From contig NZ_RYZZ01000014.1 of assembly GCF_003989135.1 (NCBI RefSeq), positions 1 through 64,000 on the forward strand: a stretch of 64,000 nt of DNA. The letters are read 5' to 3'. Below are positions 1 to 7,137 of this stretch, piece after piece (position 1 is the first letter of the stretch; the number at the start of each line of letters is the position of its first letter). The notes below the pieces were generated by a model that had not been told where the DNA came from, searched no databases, and saw only the letters and a program-made list of their open reading frames with translations. The translations under genes were made by a program, and so were the position numbers. This stretch comes from Peribacillus cavernae (GTDB lineage Bacteria; Bacillota; Bacilli; Bacillales; DSM-1321).

Positions 1-33
1 ATCTCCCCCTGTGAGAGTAGGACGTCGCCAAGC
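1..33 (+). rRNA. rrf: 5S rRNA, 3' end only
   Basis: The first bases read as the 3' third of a Bacillus 5S rRNA: a purine-rich GAGAGTAGG segment and a final GCCAAGC. The rest of the rRNA operon lies left of the window, so the tRNA genes that follow are its distal part. Confidence 0.8.
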
Positions 34-84
34 TATATTATTCAAGACATTTGTAGAAGCTAGTTTTAGAAAACATTATATCAT

Positions 85-159
85 TCCGCAGTAGCTCAGT
101 GGTAGAGCATTCGGCTGTTAACCGAACGGTCGTAGGTTCGAGTCCTACCTGCGGAGCCA
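85..159 (+). tRNA. tRNA-Asn (GTT)
   Basis: A complete cloverleaf with acceptor TCCGCAG/CTGCGGA, anticodon GTT in loop CTGTTAA, T-loop TTCGAGT and an encoded CCA. It is the first tRNA of the cluster after the 5S gene. Confidence 0.97.
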
Positions 160-160
160 T

Positions 161-233
161 GCTTCCATAGCTCAGCAGGTAGAGCACTTCCATGGTAAGG
201 AAGAGGTCAGCGGTTCGAGCCCGCTTGGGAGCT
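161..233 (+). tRNA. tRNA-Thr (GGT)
   Basis: The acceptor stem is GCTTCCA/TGGGAGC with one T-G wobble. Anticodon GGT sits in loop ATGGTAA and the T-loop is TTCGAGC. No CCA is encoded, so CCA must be added by tRNA nucleotidyltransferase. It starts one base after tRNA-Asn. Confidence 0.93.
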
Positions 234-259
234 TTCAATAGTTTTCGAAAAACCAAATC

Positions 260-334
260 GGCCCCTTGGTCAAGCGGTTAAGACACCGCCCTTTCACGGC
301 GGTAACACGGGTTCGAATCCCGTAGGGGTCACCA
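260..334 (+). tRNA. tRNA-Glu (TTC)
   Basis: The acceptor stem is GGCCCCT/AGGGGTC, the anticodon is TTC in loop CTTTCAC, the T-loop is TTCGAAT and CCA is encoded. Confidence 0.97.
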
Positions 335-346
335 TTTATACATATT

Positions 347-422
347 GGAGGATTAGCTCAGCTGGGAGAGCATCTGCCTTACAAGCAGAGGGTCGGCGGT
401 TCGATCCCGTCATCCTCCACCA
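347..422 (+). tRNA. tRNA-Val (TAC)
   Basis: The acceptor stem is GGAGGAT/ATCCTCC, the anticodon is TAC in loop CTTACAA, the T-loop is TTCGATC and CCA is encoded. Confidence 0.97.
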
Positions 423-431
423 TATTTATTA

Positions 432-507
<76 letters not shown>

Positions 508-521
508 TTCTTTTTATATGT

Positions 522-606
522 GGAGGGGTAGCGAAGTGGCTAAACGCGGCGGACTGTAAATCCGCTCCCTACGGGTTCGGCGGTTCGAATCCGTCCCCCT
601 CCACCA
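522..606 (+). tRNA. tRNA-Tyr (GTA)
   Basis: A class II tRNA with a long variable arm. The acceptor stem is GGAGGGG/CCCCTCC, the anticodon is GTA in loop CTGTAAA, and CCA is encoded. Confidence 0.97.
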
Positions 607-698
607 TTTTATAAAAGCTCTTGTGGACAAGTTATATATTCTCTATAAAAGGGAATTATATGATTACCACCTATTTTTTTATAAAGCTAATTTTTTAT

Positions 699-773
699 TG
701 GGCTATAGCCAAGCGGTAAGGCAACGGACTTTGACTCCGTCATGCGTTGGTTCGAATCCAGCTAGCCCAGCCA
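699..773 (+). tRNA. tRNA-Gln (TTG)
   Basis: The acceptor stem is TGGGCTA/TAGCCCA, the anticodon is TTG in loop CTTTGAC, and CCA is encoded. It sits about 90 bp after tRNA-Tyr, the widest normal gap of the cluster. Confidence 0.96.
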
Positions 774-775
774 TA

Positions 776-848
776 GAGCCATTAGCTCAGTTGGTAGAGC
801 ATCTGACTTTTAATCAGAGGGTCGAAGGTTCGAGTCCTTCATGGCTCA
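776..848 (+). tRNA. tRNA-Lys (TTT)
   Basis: The acceptor stem is GAGCCAT/ATGGCTC, the anticodon is TTT in loop CTTTTAA, and the T-loop is TTCGAGT. CCA is not encoded: the sequence after the discriminator A is TAATG. It is the last intact tRNA before the hairpin repeat. Confidence 0.95.
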
Positions 849-880
849 TAATGTAAATAAGAAATATAAATTTGATAGTT

Positions 881-1000
881 AGGTCTAGTTGCAGCGCCCA
901 GCCGTTCGGAGCTATAAGCCACCTCGTCTCAGAGATCAAGATTTCCTGCATGGTGTGTCTTATGTCTGTCGCGGCTGAACAGGGCGCTTTCACTTTTCTT
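881..1000 (+). repeat. Hairpin-forming intergenic repeat of Bacillus type
   Basis: The outer arms GCAGCGCCCAGCC and GGCTGAACAGGGCGCT pair imperfectly. An inner pair, ATAAGCCACC with TGGTG..TCTTAT, folds the rest into one long hairpin ending in CTTTTCTT. From memory this matches a dispersed repeat with a GTCTAGCTGCAGCG start and GCTTATG middle found in many Bacillus and Geobacillus genomes. It ends directly at the decayed tRNA-Gly. The family assignment is from memory, not from a search. Confidence 0.65.
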
Positions 1001-1001
1001 T

Positions 1002-1077
1002 GCGGAAGTAGTCCAGTGATAGAATACCAACCTTGCCAAGGTCGGGGCCGCAGGTTTGAATCCCGTCTTCCCCTCCA
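1002..1077 (+). pseudogene. tRNA-Gly (GCC), decayed
   Basis: The order and anticodon loop TTGCCAA match tRNA-Gly(GCC), and CCA is present. Three stems are damaged. The acceptor stem has a C-C opposition at pair 2 (GCGGAAG versus CTTCCCC), the anticodon stem has an A-C opposition, the T-stem has an A-C opposition, and the T-loop reads TTTGAAT instead of TTCGAAT. Loss of the invariant C56 position argues against function. It follows the hairpin repeat with almost no gap, which suggests the repeat's arrival and gene decay are linked. Confidence 0.75.
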
Positions 1078-1096
1078 TGGTCTAGCTTCGATAAAT

Positions 1097-1172
1097 GGGG
1101 CCTTAGCTCAGCTGGGAGAGCGCCTGCCTTGCACGCAGGAGGTCAGCGGTTCGATCCCGCTAGGCTCCACCA
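1097..1172 (+). tRNA. tRNA-Ala (TGC)
   Basis: The acceptor stem is GGGGCCT/AGGCTCC, the anticodon is TGC in loop CTTGCAC, the T-loop is TTCGATC and CCA is encoded. It is the last gene of the cluster, followed by a terminator. Confidence 0.97.
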
Positions 1173-1197
1173 TCTAACTACATAACACCAAACTTTC

Positions 1198-1228
1198 GTC
1201 TTAAACTCTCGAGTTTAAGACTTTTTTA
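1198..1228 (+). terminator. Terminator of the rRNA/tRNA operon
   Basis: An 11-bp stem GTCTTAAACTC/GAGTTTAAGAC with a 2-nt loop is followed by TTTTTTA, 26 bp after tRNA-Ala. Confidence 0.9.
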
Positions 1229-1306
1229 TTTTAGGTTTCACTTGGATTTTGTATTAAGACGGCAACCGAAGCTGTCGCTTTGGGGTCGCTGTTTCGGAGA
1301 AATTGA

Positions 1307-1334
1307 AACAGTAACCACGGGGTTACTGTTTTTT
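1307..1334. terminator. Hairpin at the 3' end of the spo0E-like gene
   Basis: Stem AACAGTAACC/GGTTACTGTT is followed by T6 on the plus strand. On the minus strand it covers the stop codon of the spo0E-like gene with a weaker T stretch, so it may stop transcription from both sides. Confidence 0.5.
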
Positions 1335-1481
1335 CGTTAAGTGCAAGTATTGATTAATAAGCTGGTCCAATTCTGTACTGGCTTCTACTACTCGATGATT
1401 GTCCATTGTGGAGTAACTGGCTAAATGAATCATCCTTTCCCGGCATTCTTCTATATTTCGCAAAAGTTGTTCCGTAGTCAT
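1323..1481 (-). CDS. Spo0E-family aspartyl-phosphate phosphatase
   Basis: A 52-residue protein starting MTTEQLLRNIEECRERM, with ATG at 1481 preceded by a good GAGAGGA ribosome site. Residues 36-46 hold the family signature S-x2-LD-x-LI-x2-Y, in a predicted two-helix fold as in Spo0E and its small paralogues. Family members dephosphorylate Spo0A~P and delay sporulation; the aspartate of this motif is critical in Spo0E. The gene is convergent with the tRNA operon and divergent from sigW. Its target is inferred from family only. Confidence 0.8.
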   Translation of the reverse strand: MTTEQLLRNIEECRERMIHLASYSTMDNHRVVEASTELDQLINQYLHLTKKQ

Positions 1482-1587
1482 CGAAGGTAATCCTCTCTTT
1501 CCATTCTATGTCTTTTTTATATAACCATTTTCTTATTTTTTAAACATTTTTTGTAAAACTTTGTTAATATAAATATGATGTGTTTTT

Positions 1588-1614
1588 TGAAACCTTTTTA
1601 GCTTGCGATTCGTA
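1588..1614 (+). promoter_or_regulatory. SigW-type ECF autoregulatory promoter
   Basis: TGAAAC and CGTA are separated by 17 bp, upstream of sigW. Known SigW promoters are TGAAAC-N16/17-CGTA, and sigW is autoregulated in B. subtilis. A second CGTA 9 bp further on leaves the exact -10 slightly open. Confidence 0.8.
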
Positions 1615-1652
1615 AATATCGTATAGCCGCATGAGCGGAGGTAAAGTACTGA

Positions 1653-2216
1653 ATGGAAGAAATCATAAAAAAGAGAATTAAACAGGTCTTAAAGGGAGAT
1701 CAAAACGCGTTTGGGGAGATTGTCGAGCTGTATAAAGACAAAGTCTTCCAGGTCTGTTTTCGAATGCTTGGTAATAGGCATGAAGCGGAAGATATGGCAC
1801 AGGAAGCATTTGTGCGGGCATACGTTAACATTCAAAGCTTTCATATAAACATGAAGTTTTCCACGTGGTTGTATCGGATTGCCACGAACTTGTGCATTGA
1901 TCGGATCCGGAAAAAGAAACCAGATTTTTATCTGGATGCCGAGGTGGCCGGGACAGAAGGCTTGAATATGTATTCACAGGTAGCCGCCGATACGGTTCTC
2001 CCCGAGGATGAATTAGAATCCTTGGAGCTGCAGGAAACGATTCAAGCGGAAATTCTTAAACTGCCGGAAAAATACAGATCGCCCATCGTATTAAAATATA
2101 TCGAGGAGCTATCGCTTAAGGAAATCAGCGAAATATTGGACTTACCTGTAGGCACCGTTAAAACAAGAATACACCGTGGCCGAGAAGCGTTAAGGAACCA
2201 GCTGCGCCATTTATAA
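1653..2216 (+). CDS. sigW: ECF RNA polymerase sigma factor SigW
   Basis: A 187-residue ECF sigma factor, the usual length. Region 2 (about residues 25-95) contains the DMAQEAFVRAY stretch that contacts core polymerase and the -10. Region 4 (about 130-180) has the helix-turn-helix LSLKEISEILDLPVGTVKTR. SigW turns on genes against cell-wall antibiotics, bacteriocins and membrane stress. Ribosome site GGAGG lies 9 bases before ATG. A SigW-type promoter precedes it and the anti-sigma gene rsiW follows, so the pair is a self-controlled switch. Confidence 0.96.
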   Translation: MEEIIKKRIKQVLKGDQNAFGEIVELYKDKVFQVCFRMLGNRHEAEDMAQEAFVRAYVNIQSFHINMKFSTWLYRIATNLCIDRIRKKKPDFYLDAEVAGTEGLNMYSQVAADTVLPEDELESLELQETIQAEILKLPEKYRSPIVLKYIEELSLKEISEILDLPVGTVKTRIHRGREALRNQLRHL

Positions 2217-2232
2217 GAAGAAGGTGAGAATT

Positions 2233-2850
2233 TTGCAATGCCCTGATGAAATCATCGATCTTATGCATCAATATTTAGATGAAGATATAAAGACAGAAGA
2301 CGAAATTAGCTTACGGGAGCATTTACGGAGCTGTCAAGATTGCCAGGTTCATTTTCATGAATTGAAAAAGGCGGTTGCACTCGTTCAGAGTACTTCAAGT
2401 ATGGCAGCTCCAGCCGGGTTTACCCAGCGAGTAACGGCAAACCTGCCGAAGGAAAAGAGAAAGGCAGGTGCCGAGCGCTGGTTAAAGAAACATCCATTTT
2501 TGACAGCTGTCTCTTTATTTTTCGTACTGATGGCAGGCGCAATGTTTGGAACGTATAACCAGGACCAGAATTTTTCTGTTTCGAAGCAGGTGAATCTGGT
2601 GGTTGAAAATGAGACGGTAATTGTTCCTAAAGGAAAAACCGTAAAAGGAGATGTTGTCGTCCAAAACGGGGACATTCGGATAGAGGGTGACGTCCAGGGA
2701 GATGTGACCGTTATTAACGGACATAATTATCTGGCATCGGCCGGAAGTGTTACCGGTGATATGGAAGAGGTAGATCAAATTTTCGAATGGCTTTGGTTTA
2801 AAATGAAAAATACCGCCAAAGCGATTTTTCAAATGAATGAAGATAAATAG
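2233..2850 (+). CDS. rsiW: Anti-sigma-W factor RsiW
   Basis: A membrane anti-sigma factor that holds SigW until regulated proteolysis. The cytoplasmic N-terminus has a zinc-finger-like H-x3-C-x2-C (EHLRSCQDC). One membrane helix lies near residues 85-103 (FLTAVSLFFVLMAGAMFG), followed by an extracytoplasmic domain. I place the start at TTG 2233: AAGAAGGTGAG lies about 5-7 bases ahead, and the product MQCPDEIIDLM aligns with the B. subtilis start MSCPEQIVQLM. An in-frame GTG at 2224 sits inside that ribosome site and is less likely. Confidence 0.93.
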   Translation: MQCPDEIIDLMHQYLDEDIKTEDEISLREHLRSCQDCQVHFHELKKAVALVQSTSSMAAPAGFTQRVTANLPKEKRKAGAERWLKKHPFLTAVSLFFVLMAGAMFGTYNQDQNFSVSKQVNLVVENETVIVPKGKTVKGDVVVQNGDIRIEGDVQGDVTVINGHNYLASAGSVTGDMEEVDQIFEWLWFKMKNTAKAIFQMNEDK

Positions 2851-2871
2851 AACCAAGATAAACAGGCTGTC

Positions 2872-2957
2872 CCCTAGAAGCGATAACGCTCTTCAGGCTA
2901 AGTGAGGAACGAATCCCCGCATGTTTGAAGCTGCTGCTTTTAAGGGGTGGCTTTTTT
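2872..2957 (+). terminator. Branched, imperfect terminator after rsiW
   Basis: Outer arms AGGCTGTCCCCT and AAGGGGTGGCT, with several wobbles, enclose two smaller hairpins: GAAGCG-ATAA-CGCTCTTC and AAGC-TGCT-GCTT. Seven T's follow. It would end the sigW-rsiW transcript. The branched shape is unusual for a plain terminator. Confidence 0.5.
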
Positions 2958-2986
2958 TGGACATACTATACCGATGACACTATAAT
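2957..2986 (+). promoter_or_regulatory. Candidate SigA promoter for cdaA
   Basis: TTGGAC and a perfect TATAAT are 18 bp apart, about 90 bp upstream of cdaA and right after the terminator. This would let cdaA-cdaR-glmM be transcribed without SigW. Confidence 0.55.
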
Positions 2987-3077
2987 GTTTAGAAGTGATA
3001 AAATAAGCTATGTTATACTAGTAAAGTTACATTACGAAACATTTACTTAAGGAGCATTGCCGACTGGAGGAAGTAAC

Positions 3078-3899
3078 ATGTCATTATCCAACTTTACTTT
3101 CCTGGATTATATAGTGAATTTCATCGATATTCTCGTTGTTTGGTTTGTGATATATAGACTATTGATGGTCATTCGAGGCACGAAAGCCGTTCAGCTGCTG
3201 CGGGGAATATTTGTAATTGTTGTTGTACATAGCCTGAGCAGTCTGATTGGTCTAAATACACTTGGATGGTTAATGCAACAAGCGATGACATGGGGATTCC
3301 TTGCAATCATTATCATTTTTCAGCCGGAGCTGCGCCGGGCCCTTGAACAACTGGGAAGGGGAAAGTTGTTTACCCGGGGTGCCGGACAGGAAGAAGAAGA
3401 ACAGGACCGATTGGTAGAGGAAATTATTAAAGCTGCTTCATACATGGCGAAAAGGCGGATTGGGGCGCTGATTTCAATTGAACGGGAAACAGGCCTGAGT
3501 GATTATATTGAAACAGGGATTCCGCTGGGATCCCATATTTCAAGTGAATTACTTATCAATATTTTTATCCCGAATACACCGCTGCATGATGGAGCCGTCA
3601 TTCTCCAAAATAATCAGGTGGCTGCAGCAGCCTGTTATTTGCCGCTTTCGGAAAGTCCCTTCATTTCAAAGGAGCTTGGGACAAGGCACCGAGCCGCAAT
3701 TGGTGTCAGTGAGGTCACCGATTGTATCACTGTGGTCGTATCAGAAGAAACAGGCGGGATCTCCCTTACGAAAAATGGGGAGCTGCACCGTGAGCTAGAC
3801 CAGGATACATTTAGAGCGATATTAATGGATGATCTTGTCTTAGAAAATAGAGCAACTTCTTCAGTACGCTGGAATTGGAGGGGGAAGAAAGATGGATAA
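3078..3899 (+). CDS. cdaA: Diadenylate cyclase CdaA (c-di-AMP synthase)
   Basis: Makes cyclic di-AMP from two ATP; the messenger controls potassium and osmolyte balance and is essential in Bacillus. It has 273 residues, the B. subtilis length. Three membrane helices occupy residues 10-85. The DAC domain follows, with the catalytic DGA motif (LHDGAVI) and RHR motif (GTRHRAA). ATG 3078 is chosen: CTGGAGG lies 7 bases ahead, and a longer in-frame start at 3057 would place this ribosome site inside the gene. The end overlaps cdaR by 8 bases. Confidence 0.96.
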   Translation: MSLSNFTFLDYIVNFIDILVVWFVIYRLLMVIRGTKAVQLLRGIFVIVVVHSLSSLIGLNTLGWLMQQAMTWGFLAIIIIFQPELRRALEQLGRGKLFTRGAGQEEEEQDRLVEEIIKAASYMAKRRIGALISIERETGLSDYIETGIPLGSHISSELLINIFIPNTPLHDGAVILQNNQVAAAACYLPLSESPFISKELGTRHRAAIGVSEVTDCITVVVSEETGGISLTKNGELHRELDQDTFRAILMDDLVLENRATSSVRWNWRGKKDG

Positions 3900-5292
3900 A
3901 TTCATGAACAATCCATGGTTCATCCGGGTTGTCGCCTTAGCCTTGGCTGGTCTTTTATTTACATCCGTTAATCTGGAGCCTGAGTCCTCCAGCAAGAGAT
4001 CTCTTGGTTTTAATACACCGGGAAAGGAAGTTACCGAAACCATTGAGAATGTGCCCGTCGAGATTGACTATGATCAGGATAACCTGGTGGTAACCGGAGC
4101 CCCCAGGACCGTGGATGTTACCTTAAAAGGAGCGAAAGCCCTGGTGGTTTCTGCGAAAAATCAAGGCGATTTCAGAGTATATATTGATTTATCCGATCCG
4201 GAAATATCCTTAGGCCAGAAAAAGGTGCAATTTAAGGTACGGGATTTGAACGAAAGGTTAACAGCCGCTATCAGTCCCGAGTACGCCACAGTCACTGTCC
4301 AGGAAAGAGTGACGAAAGAATTTACGGTAGATCCGGAGTTTAACAGTTCTATACTGGAAGAGGGATATACAGCGGAAAGCCCTGTTGTGAATCCGGAAAC
4401 AGTTAAAATAACCGGCGCCAAAGACACAATTGATAGAATTTCATATGTAAAAACAATCATTGAACTTAATCGAGACGTAAATGAAACCATAAACCGTCAG
4501 GCCAGAGTCCAGGCTCTTGACCGTGATTTAAATAAGCTTGACGTGCTGATAGCACCTGAAGTTGTAGATGTTTCCATCCGTGTCAGTATTCCTGCGAAAA
4601 AGGTACCAATTGTACCGATTCAAACAGGGACCCCGGATCAGGGAGTTACGATCACAGATATAAATGTTGAACCTAAGGAAGTGACATTGTATGGTCCAGA
4701 GTCGGTCCTCGGTTCGATCAATGAGGTTCGGCTTCCTGTAGCGGTTGATGAAATAAAGGAAGATGACGAGTTTGACGTGCCGATCGACCTGCCTGACAAT
4801 GTTCAGAAAATGTCCAGGGGAACAGCTACGGTTAAAATTGAGACAGAGAAAGTAGAACCTGAGACTAAGCAAGAAGAAAAACCACAAGCGAAAGAACAGG
4901 AAAAGCAGCAAAATCAGGAACAACTGCAAAATCAGGAACAACTGCAAAATCAGGAACAACAGCAAAATCAGGAACAACAGGCAGACGAGGAAGTACTTGC
5001 CCAGTCTAAAACAATAAATAATCTAGAGATACAGCCAGTCGGAATCACAGATGATATGGAGCTTGAATTTATCTCTCCTGACAGCGGACAAACAGAGATT
5101 ACCCTTACAGGAGATCCAGAGGAACTGAATAAAATTACCGAGTCCAATATTCAGCTTTCCGTTGATGTGAGTAACCTGGAAGAGGGAAAACATGATGTCG
5201 CCATCCAGGTAAATGTGCCGAACAACGTAAAGTGGGAGCTGCCGTCGCAGAATGCAACGGTCTCCATAACCAAAAGAAATGAAGAAACATAA
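3892..5292 (+). CDS. cdaR: CdaA regulator CdaR, YbbR-domain protein
   Basis: A 466-residue membrane-anchored protein outside the cell that binds CdaA and modulates its activity. The N-terminal helix (about residues 8-25, FIRVVALALAGLLFTSVNL) acts as the anchor. Four YbbR-like beta domains follow. The last two are split by a glutamine/glutamate linker near residues 320-365 that is encoded by four 18-bp repeats, so linker length could vary between strains. It overlaps cdaA and precedes glmM, the conserved cdaA-cdaR-glmM order. Confidence 0.94.
   Translation: MDKFMNNPWFIRVVALALAGLLFTSVNLEPESSSKRSLGFNTPGKEVTETIENVPVEIDYDQDNLVVTGAPRTVDVTLKGAKALVVSAKNQGDFRVYIDLSDPEISLGQKKVQFKVRDLNERLTAAISPEYATVTVQERVTKEFTVDPEFNSSILEEGYTAESPVVNPETVKITGAKDTIDRISYVKTIIELNRDVNETINRQARVQALDRDLNKLDVLIAPEVVDVSIRVSIPAKKVPIVPIQTGTPDQGVTITDINVEPKEVTLYGPESVLGSINEVRLPVAVDEIKEDDEFDVPIDLPDNVQKMSRGTATVKIETEKVEPETKQEEKPQAKEQEKQQNQEQLQNQEQLQNQEQQQNQEQQADEEVLAQSKTINNLEIQPVGITDDMELEFISPDSGQTEITLTGDPEELNKITESNIQLSVDVSNLEEGKHDVAIQVNVPNNVKWELPSQNATVSITKRNEET
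4903..4980 (+). repeat. 18-bp coding tandem repeat in cdaR
   Basis: Four near-identical 18-bp units start at 4903, 4921, 4939 and 4957, plus a 6-bp partial unit. They encode six-residue units of the type QLQNQE. The reading frame is kept whatever the copy number. Confidence 0.9.
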
Positions 5293-5343
5293 TACGCTTA
5301 ATACAATCAGTTCAAAGAACAATTTGAAGAGGGAGCGATATTG

Positions 5344-6687
5344 ATGGGTAAATATTTTGGTACAGACGGAGTCAGAGGTGTTGCAAACAGTGAATTAACC
5401 CCTGAGCTTGCTTTTAAACTTGGCCGCTTCGGCGGATACGTGCTTACGAAAGATACAAACCGTCCGAAGGTATTGATCGGACGTGATACACGGATATCAG
5501 GCCATATGCTTGAAGGGGCGCTTGTTGCAGGATTGTTGTCTATTGGGGGGGAAGTAATGCGTCTTGGGGTCATTTCAACTCCTGGAGTAGCTTACTTGAC
5601 AAAGGCCTTAAGCGCAGAAGCCGGAGTCATGATTTCAGCATCACATAATCCGGTTGCCGATAATGGGATTAAATTTTTCGGGCCGGATGGTTTCAAGCTA
5701 TCCGATGAGCAGGAAGAAGAAATCGAACGGCTGATGGATCTCGAAACGGACGGGCTTCCCCGCCCTGTTGGCGGTGATCTTGGCCATATGAACGACTATT
5801 TTGAGGGCGGCCAAAAGTACATTCAATATTTAAAGCAGACTGTGGATGAAGATTTTACAGGCATTCATATAGCCCTTGACTGCGCGCACGGAGCTACATC
5901 TTCTTTAGCGACTTATCTATTCGCAGATTTAGACGCTGATATATCTACGATGGGCTCTACGCCGAATGGCCTGAACATCAATGAAGGTGTCGGGTCTACC
6001 CATCCGGAAGCGCTGGCCAAATTCCTTAAAGATAAAGGCGCGGATGTTGGGTTGGCTTTTGACGGGGATGGTGATCGCTTGATTGCCATTGATGAAACTG
6101 GGAAAGTTGTTGACGGCGATCAAATCATGTATATTTGTGCGAAATTCATGAAGGAAAATAACCATTTAAAACATTCAACCATTGTATCGACTGTAATGAG
6201 CAATCTTGGCTTCTACAAGGGCTTAGAGGCGCATGGCATTGAGAGTGTGCAGGCGGCTGTTGGCGACCGCTATGTAGTGGAAGAAATGAAAAAGGGCGGT
6301 TATAACCTTGGCGGTGAACAATCCGGACATATTATTTTCCTTGATCACAATACAACAGGCGACGGCTTGCTGACAGGACTGCAGCTGGTCAACATCATGA
6401 ACGTAACGAAAAAACCGCTTTCGGAGCTCGCGGCAGAGATGAGGAAATTCCCGCAGAAGCTTGTGAATATCAGGGTTACTGATAAATACGGAGTTACGGA
6501 TAATCCAAAGGTCCAGGAAGTCATCAGCCAGGTAGAGGCTGAAATGAACGGAAACGGTAGAATATTAGTCAGGCCATCAGGCACGGAACCGCTCGTGCGT
6601 GTCATGGCAGAGGCTTCGACAGAGGATCAGTGCAGGCAATACGTAGACCGAATCGCAGCTGTGGTCAAAGAGGAAATGGGATCCTGA
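5344..6687 (+). CDS. glmM: Phosphoglucosamine mutase GlmM
   Basis: Converts glucosamine-6-phosphate to glucosamine-1-phosphate for UDP-GlcNAc and peptidoglycan. It has 447 residues, the usual length. The phosphoserine loop ISASHNPV lies near residue 100, the metal loop DGDGDR near 240, and the C-terminal phosphate-binding [10 protein letters not shown] near 410. ATG 5344 gives the canonical [12 protein letters not shown] start with GAGGGAG ahead; an in-frame TTG directly before it is ignored. GlmM also binds CdaA in Bacillus, in keeping with the gene order. Confidence 0.97.
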   Translation: MGKYFGTDGVRGVANSELTPELAFKLGRFGGYVLTKDTNRPKVLIGRDTRISGHMLEGALVAGLLSIGGEVMRLGVISTPGVAYLTKALSAEAGVMISASHNPVADNGIKFFGPDGFKLSDEQEEEIERLMDLETDGLPRPVGGDLGHMNDYFEGGQKYIQYLKQTVDEDFTGIHIALDCAHGATSSLATYLFADLDADISTMGSTPNGLNINEGVGSTHPEALAKFLKDKGADVGLAFDGDGDRLIAIDETGKVVDGDQIMYICAKFMKENNHLKHSTIVSTVMSNLGFYKGLEAHGIESVQAAVGDRYVVEEMKKGGYNLGGEQSGHIIFLDHNTTGDGLLTGLQLVNIMNVTKKPLSELAAEMRKFPQKLVNIRVTDKYGVTDNPKVQEVISQVEAEMNGNGRILVRPSGTEPLVRVMAEASTEDQCRQYVDRIAAVVKEEMGS

Positions 6688-6702
6688 ATGATTAAGGAAT
6701 GG

Positions 6703-6744
6703 ATATGCATATGAGGAACTTCTTTTTCTCTTATGCATATTTCT
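6703..6744 (+). terminator. Hairpin after glmM
   Basis: Arms ATATGCATATGAGG and TCTCTTATGCATAT pair with two mismatches. The T stretch that follows is poor (TTCTATAT), so termination may be partial. Confidence 0.4.
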
Positions 6745-6791
6745 ATATAGAGCGATGTTTTGCTCTTTTACCAGGTAGAATATCATATTTC

Positions 6792-6820
6792 TTGACGGAA
6801 GCAGATGGTTAAGGTATGAT
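6792..6820 (+). promoter_or_regulatory. SigA-type promoter of glmS
   Basis: TTGACG and TATGAT are 17 bp apart. The start site would fall about 75 bp before the glmS ribozyme, as expected for a leader carrying it. Confidence 0.75.
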
Positions 6821-6895
6821 TATCCTGTTTTTGTAGCTTCATTTGCAAAAACGAATGAGACCCTATAAGAAAGGAGAAAAGGTGGATTCACTTTA

Positions 6896-7080
6896 AAAGC
6901 GCCAGGACTGAGCACGGACGAAAACTGCTTAGTTGACGAGGAGGAGGTTTATCGAGTGTTCGGCGGATGCCTCCCGGCTGCAAGTGCACAGCCGCAAAAA
7001 TTCCTGTTTTAAAACAGCGGGGCAACCTGCTGCACAAAGAATAGGAAATGCGCACATAATTAACATACAGAGATAAGGGG
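6896..7080 (+). ncRNA. glmS ribozyme (GlcN6P-activated self-cleaving leader)
   Basis: The leader carries the conserved ribozyme core: AGCGCC at the cleavage site (A6898/G6899), TTGACGAGGAGGAGGTTTATC, TCGGCGGATGCCTCCCGG and CAACCTGCTGCACAAAGA, in the right order. Binding of glucosamine-6-phosphate triggers cleavage and mRNA decay, so glmS product shuts off glmS. The 3' limit is approximate. Confidence 0.95.
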
Positions 7081-7137
7081 GCAGGAATGCCCTCGTGCAT
7101 TCTTGTTCCCCGAATCGGTATAGGAGGAACATAATTT

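Noticed and set aside
38-256. Open frame on the minus strand across tRNA-Asn and tRNA-Thr
   Set aside because: It is the antisense of two clear tRNA genes and has no ribosome site.
872-1177. Plus-strand frame over the hairpin repeat and two tRNA genes
   Set aside because: It is entirely made of non-coding repeat and tRNA sequence.
4528-4977. Long minus-strand frame in cdaR with Leu/Ile/Phe runs
   Set aside because: It is the antisense of the Gln-rich repeat; the hydrophobic pattern is a by-product.
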